Of a DNA stretch of 57,401 nt, positions 43,873 through 52,248 are shown one piece after another. The stretch spans positions 1-57,401 of the forward strand of contig JAQIBP010000029.1 of the NCBI GenBank assembly GCA_027858995.1. Reading direction: 5' to 3'. The notes under the pieces are model-generated. The model saw only the letters and a list, made by a program, of their open reading frames with translations, searched no databases and was not told where the DNA came from. Position numbers and translations under genes: made by a program. The DNA comes from Deltaproteobacteria bacterium (GTDB taxonomy: Bacteria; Desulfobacterota; Desulfobacteria; Desulfobacterales; Desulfobacteraceae). Within the stretch, counting starts at the first letter, position 1. Each line of letters starts with the position of its first letter.

Positions 43873-45966
43873 ATGAGCAATACAGAAATTGAGGAAATTG
43901 ACGATGGTCTGGAACGTGCCAGAAAAATGGCAAAAGAGGAAGAGGGAATTGGGCGGCGGCCTGAAGGATTTTCAAAATGGGTGATTCCAACCATTGCTGT
44001 AATATGGAGCCTGTTTCAATTGTCCATAGCAAGCTGGCTTATTCTTGATTCTACCTATATAAGAGCAATTCATCTTGGTTTTGCCTTATTAATTGTCTAT
44101 TTAAACTATCCCTTTTTCAAAAAACCAAAATTTGGCCTGAAATTTTTATCAGCTACAAATAGAATTCCAATTTTTGATTATATTATTGGTATTACAGCAT
44201 GTCTTGCAGCTTTATATATCATGCTTGATTATGTTGGAATGAGCACACGTCACGGGGCTCCTATCCAGCGGGACATAATAATCGGCATTGCTTTAACAAT
44301 TCTTCTTCTTGAAGCTGCAAGAAGAGTGATAGGGCCGGCTCTTCCAGTTATTGCAATATGTTTTTGCACTTATGCTTTCTTAGGTCCTTATATGCCGGAT
44401 CTCATTGCTTTTAAAGGAGTATCCCTTAATCGTTTTGTAGGGCAGATGACCATGTCCACAGAAGGTATTTATGGTATTCCCCTTGATGTCTCTGCAACAA
44501 TAGTTTTCCTGTTTGTACTTTTTGGTGCAATGCTGGACAGGGCAGGGGCAGGAAAATATTTTATCCGGCTTGCCTTGAGTCTCCTTGGTGGTTTTAAAGG
44601 CGGTCCTGCAAAGGCTGCCATCTTTGGAAGCGGTCTTACCGGCATGGTGTCAGGTTCAAGTATTGCAAATATTGTTACCACAGGAACCTTTACCATTCCC
44701 ATGATGAAAAAGGTAGGATATCCTGCAACTAAAGCTGCTGCTGTTGAGGTTGCAGCAAGCACTGATGGACAGCTTGCACCTCCTATTATGGGAGCTGCTG
44801 CCTTTATTATAGCCGAATATGTTAACGTTCCCTATGTGGAGGTTATTAAAGCTGCGGCAGTTCCAGCTTTTGCTTCCTATGCAGCACTCTTTTATATTAC
44901 ACACATTGAAGCATCAAAACTTGGTTTAAGAGGTCTTGCAAAAAGTGAGCTACCTCTTTTTTTTAAGACTCTTATTGGTGGAATTCATTTTATGATTCCA
45001 ATTGCACTTCTATTATATGAATTGGTAATTGTGAGACATTCACCAGAGCTTGCTGCATTCCATGCCATATGGCTTATGGGGCTTATAATGCTGTTCCAGG
45101 AACCTGTAAAGGCATATATTGCAAAACAGCCGATTGGTCCTGCAATAAAGCAGGCAGTTGTTAATATTTTTGGTGCCTTTGCCTCGGGAGCACGCAACAT
45201 GGTTTCTGTGGCACTTGCAACGGCAGCAGCAGGGATAATTGTTGGTGTTGTAGCTCTTGGACTTGGAGGGCTTATTACTGAAATTATTGATGTTGTTTCA
45301 GGGGGTAATATATATTTGATGCTTGTCATTACTGCTATTGCAAGTCTGATTATCGGCATGGGACTTCCAACCACAGCAACTTATATAGTCATGGCATCTT
45401 TAACTGCACCCGCAATTGTTACCATAGCAGGTGCCCAGGATTGGTTTGTACCATTAATGTCAGCACACCTCTTCTGTTTTTATTTTGGAATTCTTGCAGA
45501 TGATACACCTCCTGTCGGTCTTGCCGCCTATGCTGCTGCTGCCATTGCAAAATCGCCGCCCATTGCCACGGGGCTCCAGGGATTCATGTACGATATTAGA
45601 ACGGCAATCCTGCCATTCATGTTCATATTTAACTCTGATTTGATTTTGCATAATATTAATTCATGGCCCCAGGCAATTTTGATATTTTTAATGGCATGCA
45701 TTGGTAATTTTGCTTTTGCTTCGGCAACTCAAGGGTGGTTTGTGGCTGGAAATAAAATATGGGAAGTTCCTCTGTTTTTAAGTGTTACACTTTGTGCCAT
45801 GAGGCCTGATTTAATAGCTTCACTTGTGGGACTGCCACATGACCAGAGATATTATATTTACCCTGTCGCACTTCTTATTTTTGGCCTTCTCTATTTAATG
45901 CAGAGACCAAGAATGCCTAAAAAAGGAATTGCCAAAACTGCTGAAGAGGCTTTTGGCAAAACTTAA
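43873..45966 (+). CDS. TRAP transporter fused permease (4TM/12TM)
   Basis: This is a 697-residue, strongly hydrophobic protein. The N-terminal third matches the small DctQ-like 4-TM part, and the remainder is a DctM-like 12-TM part with SGSSIANIVTTGTFTIPMMK and GMGLPTTATYIVMASLTAPA. Fused permeases of this length accompany TAXI binding proteins. It imports the bound solute with a cation gradient. AGGTGA precedes the ATG. It ends before another strong hairpin. Confidence 0.95.
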   Translation: MSNTEIEEIDDGLERARKMAKEEEGIGRRPEGFSKWVIPTIAVIWSLFQLSIASWLILDSTYIRAIHLGFALLIVYLNYPFFKKPKFGLKFLSATNRIPIFDYIIGITACLAALYIMLDYVGMSTRHGAPIQRDIIIGIALTILLLEAARRVIGPALPVIAICFCTYAFLGPYMPDLIAFKGVSLNRFVGQMTMSTEGIYGIPLDVSATIVFLFVLFGAMLDRAGAGKYFIRLALSLLGGFKGGPAKAAIFGSGLTGMVSGSSIANIVTTGTFTIPMMKKVGYPATKAAAVEVAASTDGQLAPPIMGAAAFIIAEYVNVPYVEVIKAAAVPAFASYAALFYITHIEASKLGLRGLAKSELPLFFKTLIGGIHFMIPIALLLYELVIVRHSPELAAFHAIWLMGLIMLFQEPVKAYIAKQPIGPAIKQAVVNIFGAFASGARNMVSVALATAAAGIIVGVVALGLGGLITEIIDVVSGGNIYLMLVITAIASLIIGMGLPTTATYIVMASLTAPAIVTIAGAQDWFVPLMSAHLFCFYFGILADDTPPVGLAAYAAAAIAKSPPIATGLQGFMYDIRTAILPFMFIFNSDLILHNINSWPQAILIFLMACIGNFAFASATQGWFVAGNKIWEVPLFLSVTLCAMRPDLIASLVGLPHDQRYYIYPVALLIFGLLYLMQRPRMPKKGIAKTAEEAFGKT

Positions 45967-45972
45967 TATTTA

Positions 45973-46009
45973 ATGAAAGAATCCAAGCTAACCGCCTGGA
46001 TTCTTTCAT
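45973..46009 (+). terminator. Hairpin after the TRAP permease
   Basis: A perfect 13-bp stem, ATGAAAGAATCCA (45973-45985) with TGGATTCTTTCAT (45997-46009), encloses an 11-base loop. It starts 7 bases after the stop codon and has only short T runs downstream. Confidence 0.7.
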
Positions 46010-46028
46010 GTTGTGTTGCGTGGCAAAA

Positions 46029-46073
46029 AATCAGATCCGCCGATTTCTGCCCTTTAGGGTAGATGACGGTTAG
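46029..46073 (+). repeat. Dispersed repeat, copy 2 (upstream of the universal stress protein)
   Basis: This matches 37070-37112: AATCAGATCCGCC, TTTCTGCCCTTTAGGGTA and a GTTAG end. It also shares TTTCTGCCCTTTAGGGTA with the left arm of the inverted repeat at 36988. It lies between the TRAP operon and the stress-protein gene. Confidence 0.7.
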
Positions 46074-46089
46074 AAAAAAGGAAAATAAA

Positions 46090-46581
46090 TTGGATAATAT
46101 TAAAAAAATTCTGGTTCCCCTTGAGTTCACTGAATTTTCACAAGGTGTTTTTAATTGCGCTGTTCAGATGGCTATGAGCAATGATGCGAAAATTATTGTT
46201 CTAAGCATAATCAATTCAAGAGATATTCAATCAGTGGAAAGTATTGTTTCCATGGGTTATGATGTTGATGCTGAACACTATGTTAAAAAGATAAAAAATG
46301 ACAGAAAGAGGCAGCTTAATAAAATGGCAGATGAAGCCGAAATTGACAAAGATAAGGTTAAAATCATTTTTAAAACTGGAAAACCTGTTGATGAAATTTT
46401 AAAGGCCATCGAAAAAGAAGTGCCTGATCTTGTTGTTATGGGTACAAGGGGACGTGGCAGTCTGGAAAATAGTATTATGGGTTCTGTGGCTGGTAAAGTT
46501 TTTAAAAAATCTCCTGTAAATGTTTTATCCCATAGGAATAAGACGGTTCAAAAAAGTTTGATAACAAAGCTTAATCTTTAA
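46090..46581 (+). CDS. Universal stress protein, UspA family
   Basis: I prefer the TTG at 46090 (163 residues), preceded by AAAGGAAAATAAA. The ATG at 46063 lies inside the dispersed repeat and adds a non-conserved lysine-rich end. The family start IKKILVPLEFTEFS follows at once. The ATP-binding loop is VVMGTRGRGSLENSIMG with a conserved Gly-Ser pattern, then SVAGKVFKKSPVNVL. It probably helps survival under stress. A remnant of a second such gene lies at 47741. Confidence 0.88.
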   Translation: MDNIKKILVPLEFTEFSQGVFNCAVQMAMSNDAKIIVLSIINSRDIQSVESIVSMGYDVDAEHYVKKIKNDRKRQLNKMADEAEIDKDKVKIIFKTGKPVDEILKAIEKEVPDLVVMGTRGRGSLENSIMGSVAGKVFKKSPVNVLSHRNKTVQKSLITKLNL

Positions 46582-46674
46582 ATTTTTACATAGCATTAGT
46601 AAGTGTTTTTTATCAGAAAAAATATAAACAAGACCCCACATGCCTGAAATATTATCATTTGACTGGAAAAAAGG

Positions 46675-46908
46675 GTGCTGGTCACCCTGGCAAATAATCA
46701 TGTGTTTGATTATGGACTTGATGCATTTAAAGACACCCTTGATGTTTTAACGCAAAACCATATTCAATGGACTGGTGCCGGAATGTCAATTAAAGAGGCT
46801 GCAACCCCTCTTGAATTGGAAGTCAATAATATTAAAATTACCATTGTAAATTTCAGCGAAGGAGAAGATCTAACAACAGCAGGAGAAAACCCCGGTGTCA
46901 TTGAATGA
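46675..46908 (+). pseudogene. CapA family (poly-gamma-glutamate synthesis-type) remnant
   Basis: The open frame encodes LVTLANNHVFDYGLDAFKDT, then a GAGMSIKEAATPL segment and ITIVNFSEGED, which match the central part of CapA-type metallophosphatase-fold proteins (SLANNHxxDYGxxG). The N-terminal and C-terminal parts are missing, and there is no ribosome site for the GTG. A 6-base gap separates its stop from the next gene. It is the stump of a deleted gene. Confidence 0.65.
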
Positions 46909-46914
46909 GTAAAA

Positions 46915-47709
46915 ATGGATAAAATAAAAACAATTGCAGGAACAGACCCCTTGGGAGGATTTACCTATAATCTTGATTTTTCCCTTCCTTTTATAGCTGT
47001 AGCCATCCATGCTGGACATCATGTTTCAGAGGAGCTGCTTTGTCATATGGCACTTGATTCTAATCAGCGAAAATTTGAGGAAGATACAGGCACTGACCTG
47101 ATGATAAAGGACCTTGGTAATGCAGTATGGGCTCTTGAATCACGGGCTGTCTATGATCTGAACCGTTCCCGGGATCTGACACTGCCGCTTACCCCTGAAA
47201 GATTTTGGGGCACCCGGGTTTATAATACATCACCAACGCCTCAAATGAACAAAAAAAGTTTAAGAAATTATGACGCTTTTTACAGTTTTATGGAAACCAG
47301 TATTAATTCTATACTGGATCGCTTTGGTTTATGTATTGTATACGATATCCACTCCTATAATATTTCACGTCAACAGGCCAAAGGGATTGAATCTCCCCCT
47401 GTTTTCAATCTTGGATCAGCTCTTTTGAATAAATCAAAATGGGGAAAAATCATTGAATTATGGTTGGAACAGCTGGGTGCCATATCTTTACCCGGGATAA
47501 AGACAATAGTGGCTGAAAATCATGTGTTTTCTGGTAAGGCAGAGTTCTGCAGGCGGATTTCCAGTATGAATCAGCGGATTCTTGTTCTTCCCACTGAAAT
47601 ATCCAAGGTGTATATGGATGAAATAAAAGGTGTTGTTTATCCAGATATCATTTTGTCTCTTAAAAAGGGATTGCAAAATGCCATTTTATCCCATATCAAA
47701 CAGTTCTAA
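46915..47709 (+). CDS. N-formylglutamate amidohydrolase-family protein
   Basis: The 264-residue protein has motifs of the FGase family: AVAIHAGHHVSEE, a catalytic or metal region WALESRAVYDLNRS, IVYDIHSYN and VAENHVFSG. The family hydrolyses N-formylglutamate or related N-acyl amides in histidine breakdown or other roles. No hut genes are near. It sits between a CapA remnant and a UspA remnant, so the neighbourhood has been rearranged. There is no strong ribosome site. Confidence 0.8.
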   Translation: MDKIKTIAGTDPLGGFTYNLDFSLPFIAVAIHAGHHVSEELLCHMALDSNQRKFEEDTGTDLMIKDLGNAVWALESRAVYDLNRSRDLTLPLTPERFWGTRVYNTSPTPQMNKKSLRNYDAFYSFMETSINSILDRFGLCIVYDIHSYNISRQQAKGIESPPVFNLGSALLNKSKWGKIIELWLEQLGAISLPGIKTIVAENHVFSGKAEFCRRISSMNQRILVLPTEISKVYMDEIKGVVYPDIILSLKKGLQNAILSHIKQF

Positions 47710-47740
47710 GTGCTTAAAATAAATTTTTTAAACTTGAAAC

Positions 47741-47780
47741 GGCATCATGGAAAATGTGGCTGGAAAAGTTTTTAAAGATC
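47741..47780 (+). pseudogene. Remnant of a universal stress protein
   Basis: The bases read GIMENVAGKVFKD in frame, matching SIMGSVAGKVFKK near the C-terminus of the stress protein at 46090-46581. Nucleotide identity over about 28 bases is high. The rest of the gene is absent. It points to a former second copy, or to a partial duplication. Confidence 0.55.
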
Positions 47781-47807
47781 TAAAATTGATTTTTTTTGTG
47801 AGGTGTA

Positions 47808-49811
47808 ATGAAAAAACAGTTTAAAGCTTCATGTCCCATGGACTGCACTGATCTTTGCAGATTTCTTGTAACTGTGGATAGTCAAAAAGTTGTTAAACTT
47901 GAAGGTGATCCCGGTCATCCTGTAACAAAAGGTTTTATATGCAAAAAGGGCAGGGCGCTTCTTTCAAGGATGTACCATCCTGAAAGATTAATTCATCCCC
48001 TGATAAAAAAACTGACAAAAAAAGGGAATAAATTTATAAAAATTTCCTATGATGAAGTATTTGAGATAATAGAAAAACAACTTTTGTCCATTAAAAAAGA
48101 GTATGGCACAAAAGCCATATTAAATTATACAAGTGATGGATATGGCGGTATCAAGAACAGAATTCAAAATATCTTTTTCAATTGTTTTGGAGGTGTTACA
48201 CAACCTGAAGGAAGTCTTTGCTGGGGTGCCGGAATTGCTGCTCAGCAATATGATTTTGGCAGCCCAAAGGGACATTTCCCAGATGATGTTTTAAATGCGC
48301 AAACCATTTTTATATGGGGAAGAAATCCAAAATACACCAGTATACATTTATATAAACTGCTGAAACAGGCTCAAAAAAAAGGAAGTGACGTTATTGTTAT
48401 TGATCCGATAGAAACTGCCACTGCCAGGGCATTTGATAAATATGTCAGGATCAATCCCTCAACAGATGCAGCCCTGGCTCTTGCCATGGCAAATATAATT
48501 ATTGAAAATAATCTTCATGATATTGGGTTTATTGAAAAAAATGTTATCGGATTTAAAAGGTTTAAAGCATATGCATCTTCTTTTACTCTAAAAAAAAGTG
48601 AACAGATTACCGGCATTGATAAAAAAAGTATTAAAACCATGGCATTGCAGTATGCAAAGGCAAAAAGAGCATCAATTTATATCGGGTTCGGCATGCAGCG
48701 CTATCATAACGGGGGGAACACAATAAGATGTATTGATGCCCTTGGAGCAATAACAGGAAAAATAGGAAAAAAAGGGTGTGGTGTTAATTATGCTGCAAAA
48801 TCCATCAGTCCATATCTTAATGACTTATACAAAAAAAGCCGGATTCATGCTTTAAACAAGAGGTGTTTTACTGTGGGAAATCTTGGAAAATTTCTTAAAA
48901 CTGTACAAGACCCACCAGTTAAAGCCATCTTTGTTGCAGGAGCAAACCCTTTAACCCAGGGCCCTGATATAAAACATACAAGAAAAAATTTTGCAGCAGT
49001 AAAATTTAAAGTTGTTTTTGATCATTTTATGACAGATACGGCACAACAGGCAGATATAGTACTTCCTGCAGCATCTGTATTTGAACAGGATGATCTCTTT
49101 TCAACTTCCATGTATTCTCCTGTGTTAAATTATTCTCAAAAGTCAGTTGATCCTCCTGAAGATGTTATACCTGAGTTTGAGTTTTATCTGAAACTTGCCC
49201 AAAAGCTTGGAATGAAGAATCTTGGATTTAAAACTTCTAAAGAGTATCTTGAAAAAAGTATAGAGCCGCTGTTACAAAAGCTTGGCAAAGAATCTGTTTT
49301 ACTGGATGATCATATAACTGAAGAGTATTTAAGAATCAAACAAAATGATATACCCTGGAAGGATAGAGTGTTTGATACCCCTTCCGGCAAGATTGAACTT
49401 TACAGTGAAAAAGCATTACAGGACGGGCTTTCCCCACTGCCTGCCTTTATTGCACCATCCAGGGCAGATGAAATGTATCCTCTACGGCTTTTAACCTGCC
49501 ACACAATTGATTCCATGCATTCCCAGGGGTTTGCCTTTAATAATAACAAACCCGTGGTTTATTTGAACCGGAAAACAGCTCAAAAGTTTAATCTACAAGA
49601 TAAATCTCTGGTCTATGTCAAAGGAATTAATTCAAAAATAGAGGCGTACTTATACATAGATGAAGCCATTTGCGACAACACCGCTTTTATTTACCAGGGT
49701 TTCTGGCATAAAAGCGGTGCTGTAAATTTTCTGACCCAATCAATTACTTCAGATATGGGCAAACAGGCAGCCTATTATGACAGCTTTGTTACCTTAGAAA
49801 AAACAGATTGA
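47808..49811 (+). CDS. Molybdopterin-dependent oxidoreductase
   Basis: This 667-residue protein belongs to the DMSO reductase superfamily. The N-terminal 4Fe-4S motif is CPMDCTDLC...C (C9, C13, C17, C45, CX3CX3CX27C). The bis-MGD binding regions include IFIWGRNPKYTSIHLYKLL, VIDPIETATARAF and GANPLTQGPD, and the C-terminal barrel has RLLTCHTIDSMHSQGF. No Tat signal is visible, so it is cytoplasmic. No electron-transfer or membrane subunit flanks it, and the substrate is unknown. GAGGTG precedes the ATG. Confidence 0.9.
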   Translation: MKKQFKASCPMDCTDLCRFLVTVDSQKVVKLEGDPGHPVTKGFICKKGRALLSRMYHPERLIHPLIKKLTKKGNKFIKISYDEVFEIIEKQLLSIKKEYGTKAILNYTSDGYGGIKNRIQNIFFNCFGGVTQPEGSLCWGAGIAAQQYDFGSPKGHFPDDVLNAQTIFIWGRNPKYTSIHLYKLLKQAQKKGSDVIVIDPIETATARAFDKYVRINPSTDAALALAMANIIIENNLHDIGFIEKNVIGFKRFKAYASSFTLKKSEQITGIDKKSIKTMALQYAKAKRASIYIGFGMQRYHNGGNTIRCIDALGAITGKIGKKGCGVNYAAKSISPYLNDLYKKSRIHALNKRCFTVGNLGKFLKTVQDPPVKAIFVAGANPLTQGPDIKHTRKNFAAVKFKVVFDHFMTDTAQQADIVLPAASVFEQDDLFSTSMYSPVLNYSQKSVDPPEDVIPEFEFYLKLAQKLGMKNLGFKTSKEYLEKSIEPLLQKLGKESVLLDDHITEEYLRIKQNDIPWKDRVFDTPSGKIELYSEKALQDGLSPLPAFIAPSRADEMYPLRLLTCHTIDSMHSQGFAFNNNKPVVYLNRKTAQKFNLQDKSLVYVKGINSKIEAYLYIDEAICDNTAFIYQGFWHKSGAVNFLTQSITSDMGKQAAYYDSFVTLEKTD

Positions 49812-49812
49812 T

Positions 49813-50262
49813 CTATTCAACCCTGTGCCAGGTCTGGGTTCTGAAGAAAAAGGCAATATAGCCTCTTACCATGAGTTTGCCCTCTTCAATCCATAATTTA
49901 CAATCATAGACTTTTCCATTTTTAGGATCCAGGATGGTTCCACCTTCATACTTTTCACCATCTTGAACCATATCCTCTATAATGATCATTCCTTTTGTGA
50001 GCTGATCTTTTCTCGGATCATCATCTGCACATTTATCACATACTGGATCAGGATCTTCTCCTGGTTTTCTGAATAGCTCTTTTATCTGGCCAAAATATTT
50101 CCCCTCTTTTTCATAAATTTCTACAATGGATTTTGGCTCTTTTGTTTCATCATCAATGGTTTTCCATTTTCCAACAATGGAAGTATCCTGTGCAAAGCAA
50201 AAAGAGATAAAGCATAGAGAAAAAAGAAGAGGTACGATTAAAAGCTTAAGTATTAGTTTCAT
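49813..50262 (-). CDS. Exported DUF2147 protein
   Basis: The 149-residue protein has a signal peptide (core about residues 4-24, cleavage FAQ). The mature domain has SIVGKWKTIDDETKEPKSIV and GTILDPKNGKVYDCKLWIEE, the lipocalin-like DUF2147 pattern, with a final TWHRVE. A CDKC pair is present in the middle. The function is unknown. It is convergent with the molybdopterin gene, with a single base between stops. Confidence 0.9.
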   Translation of the reverse strand: MKLILKLLIVPLLFSLCFISFCFAQDTSIVGKWKTIDDETKEPKSIVEIYEKEGKYFGQIKELFRKPGEDPDPVCDKCADDDPRKDQLTKGMIIIEDMVQDGEKYEGGTILDPKNGKVYDCKLWIEEGKLMVRGYIAFFFRTQTWHRVE

Positions 50263-50454
50263 GATTTGTCTCCAATTTAATTTTAATGTTGTATATGCAA
50301 ATTAACGGTTTTCGGTCAAGCCCTAATTAAACAAGTTAAAATGAAATTCATATTATTCTTTTAAAAATCATTTATGTTTTACTTTTATATAGACGATGTT
50401 CACTGTTTGTCAAACCAAAATCATTGTAAACTGGATATTTAGCATAAGGAGTTT

Positions 50455-50607
50455 ATGTTTACCCGTACTGGATGTTTATCTCCCGATGGTTTTTTTATTA
50501 TCCCGGCAGGAACCAAGATAAGACTCAGACCTGAGCGTTATGATACATTCAGGTCTGGTGACGAGTTGAAACAGTTGCTCTCGACGTCATGCCTCCGTAG
50601 ATGTTAA
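50455..50607 (+). CDS. Small hypothetical protein opening the accessory islet
   Basis: This 50-residue frame begins ATG at 50455 right after TAAGGAG (5-base spacing), the best ribosome site nearby. It reads MFTRTGCLSPDGFFIIPAGT and ends TSCLRRC. No family is recognised. The strong start suggests translation, but the short abrupt end may mean that the gene is truncated. It lies upstream of repeat copy A. Confidence 0.4.
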   Translation: MFTRTGCLSPDGFFIIPAGTKIRLRPERYDTFRSGDELKQLLSTSCLRRC

Positions 50608-50730
50608 AACCCGGTGAAAGTTTCACCTTCACTCCTGTCTCTGTTGAATTTGCCCTGAAAGCAGCTTGTTGTAATAATGTATGAAAAAACATTTTGGCAA
50701 ATTCTAAAAAAAATTTAATGGTGGATATAT

Positions 50731-50914
50731 CTCCAATAAAAAACATTCTGGCAGATTTTTCCTGAATCAATTATATTTTCACCAAAGTTGATTTATTGAA
50801 AATCCTTTACAGATATTAGAAAGATTGATACTGAATTCATCATCCAGGTCTTATTTGTCTGGTCGGATATCATTCAAAATTTACAAGATACATTGATCTG
50901 CACAATTATTTGTT
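50731..50914. repeat. About 185-bp diverged direct repeat, copy A
   Basis: Within the gene-poor stretch 50608-51121, bases 50731-50914 match 52045-52230 at roughly three-quarters identity by eye, with few indels. The longest identical runs are CTGAATCAATTATATTT (17 bases) and AAATTTACAAGATA (14). The copy ends about 10 bases before the ribosome site of the small frame at 50934 and 208 bases before the Abi-alpha-like gene. Flanking sequence on both sides is not similar. Confidence 0.75.
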
Positions 50915-50933
50915 ACGCAAGAAAGGAAACCAA

Positions 50934-51047
50934 TTGACAGACAAAAAGAAAAAATCGGAAGAAAACAAAAAGGCAAAAGATATTCGCCAAGAATATTCTG
51001 TTGTGGTTGGTTCTATTTATTACATCCGTTGTAAAAATAGTATTTAA
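50934..51047 (+). CDS. Possible small lysine-rich protein
   Basis: This 37-residue frame starts at TTG (50934) with AAAGGA about 5 bases upstream. It reads TDKKKKSEENKKAKDIRQEY then VVVGSIYYIRCKNSI. It directly follows repeat copy A, in the position the HNH gene occupies after copy B. It may be the truncated start of a lost gene. Confidence 0.3.
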   Translation: MTDKKKKSEENKKAKDIRQEYSVVVGSIYYIRCKNSI

Positions 51048-51121
51048 ATGCTTAGTTTAAATGAAAAATTGCATAATTAAAACTGTTTTGTCCGAAGTAA
51101 ATACATATTGAGGTAATTATT

Positions 51122-51793
51122 ATGAACGAAGAGATTAAAGCTATAGCTGAGCTTGCAAAAATGACAGATAAAGCATTGGATTGTGCCAGAGAAGTCGGTG
51201 GTTTTATATCAAAATTTATTGTTGGGCCACTGGAGCAAGGCATGGGGATCTTTGAAGACAAACTAAAGTACATGCGTTGGGAAAGACAGATCGCTCTGAT
51301 TGATAAGGTCAACAAAAAAATGTCCGAAAGAGGCCTTGATGAACCGACACAAGTAGTTCCGATGAAGATAACCATTCCGCTACTTCAAGCAGCATCCATG
51401 GAAGAGGAAGACAATCTACAGGAGTTATGGGCCAACCTCCTTGTTAACGCTGCCGATAAGGAATGTAATGTTGACATAGTACATAGCTTCATTTCAATTT
51501 TAAAAGAACTGACTTGGTTGGACGCTCAGATACTTGATACGATTTATTCATTCAATGAGAATGTCCAGATATGGACATGGAAACTTCCTGATGAAGTTGT
51601 TACCGAAGACCCAAAATCCAATTTTTGTACACCATTAGAGGAAGAAACTTTCTCACTTGAGGTGTTATGCAGATTAGGCTTACTTGAGCCAATCGGTTTG
51701 ATGGGTATCCGTACAGGACCTGGTGTTACTTCAGTTTTTAAAACTACATTAGGAGGAAGGTTTCATAGAGCCTGCATAAAATTTAAGAATTGA
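51122..51793 (+). CDS. Abi-alpha-like protein (DUF4393), putative abortive-infection factor
   Basis: The 223-residue protein has ATG at 51122 after TGAGGTAAT. The N-terminal 75 residues are amphipathic with GPLEQGMGIFEDKLKYMRWE. The diagnostic part is about residues 79-133: a Pro-rich lead (VVPMKITIPLLQAAS), then EEEDNLQELWANLLVNAAD and FISILKELTWLDAQIL, which matches the DUF4393/Abi_alpha core as I remember it. No transmembrane or nuclease motif is seen. It is the first of two repeat-associated genes, and a phage-defence role is an inference from family and neighbour. Confidence 0.7.
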   Translation: MNEEIKAIAELAKMTDKALDCAREVGGFISKFIVGPLEQGMGIFEDKLKYMRWERQIALIDKVNKKMSERGLDEPTQVVPMKITIPLLQAASMEEEDNLQELWANLLVNAADKECNVDIVHSFISILKELTWLDAQILDTIYSFNENVQIWTWKLPDEVVTEDPKSNFCTPLEEETFSLEVLCRLGLLEPIGLMGIRTGPGVTSVFKTTLGGRFHRACIKFKN

Positions 51794-52044
51794 GTCCAAT
51801 TTAGCTTGACACAAATTCGTGTACCCTTTCAAGGTACCAATATAAAAAACTTGAATGATTGATGCGATTTCTCAGTTAAGGTTAATCCTTATGGGAATAG
51901 TCATAAGATGCTCAAAGTATCAATGATATCAGTTTAATCCTTAATTATTTTTTTTGATCTTACAGATCAGGTTGAGGGAATTTTGACGTTTACTACTGCC
52001 TAAAATCCGCATCATATCTGGACGGATATTGCTTAATTTTTAGT

Positions 52045-52230
52045 CTCCAATAAAGGTTATTTCGGTAGATTCTTTCTGAATCAATTATATTTCCAGCAAA
52101 TTTGAATTGCTGAAATTTCTTTACAGGCATTTGAAATATTGATACAAATTCTTGAAGCAGAGTTTCAAATTTATCTGATCGATTATTACACAAATTTACA
52201 AGATAAAGAGATCCGTACAATTAATTGTTA
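52045..52230. repeat. About 185-bp diverged direct repeat, copy B
   Basis: This is the partner of 50731-50914. It lies in the 455-base gap between the Abi-alpha-like gene and the HNH-WYL gene and ends 5 bases before the latter's AGGAG ribosome site. On the minus strand it is open for 75 codons (51993-52220), while copy A has stops in the matching frame. The rest of the gap (51794-52044) shows no gene. Confidence 0.75.
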
Positions 52231-52248
52231 AGCTTCAGGAGTATTAAA

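Noticed and set aside
46906-46917. The TGA between the CapA fragment and the amidohydrolase as a selenocysteine codon
   Set aside because: The CapA frame is truncated at its other end too, the downstream protein starts a different family, and no SECIS-like hairpin follows the TGA.
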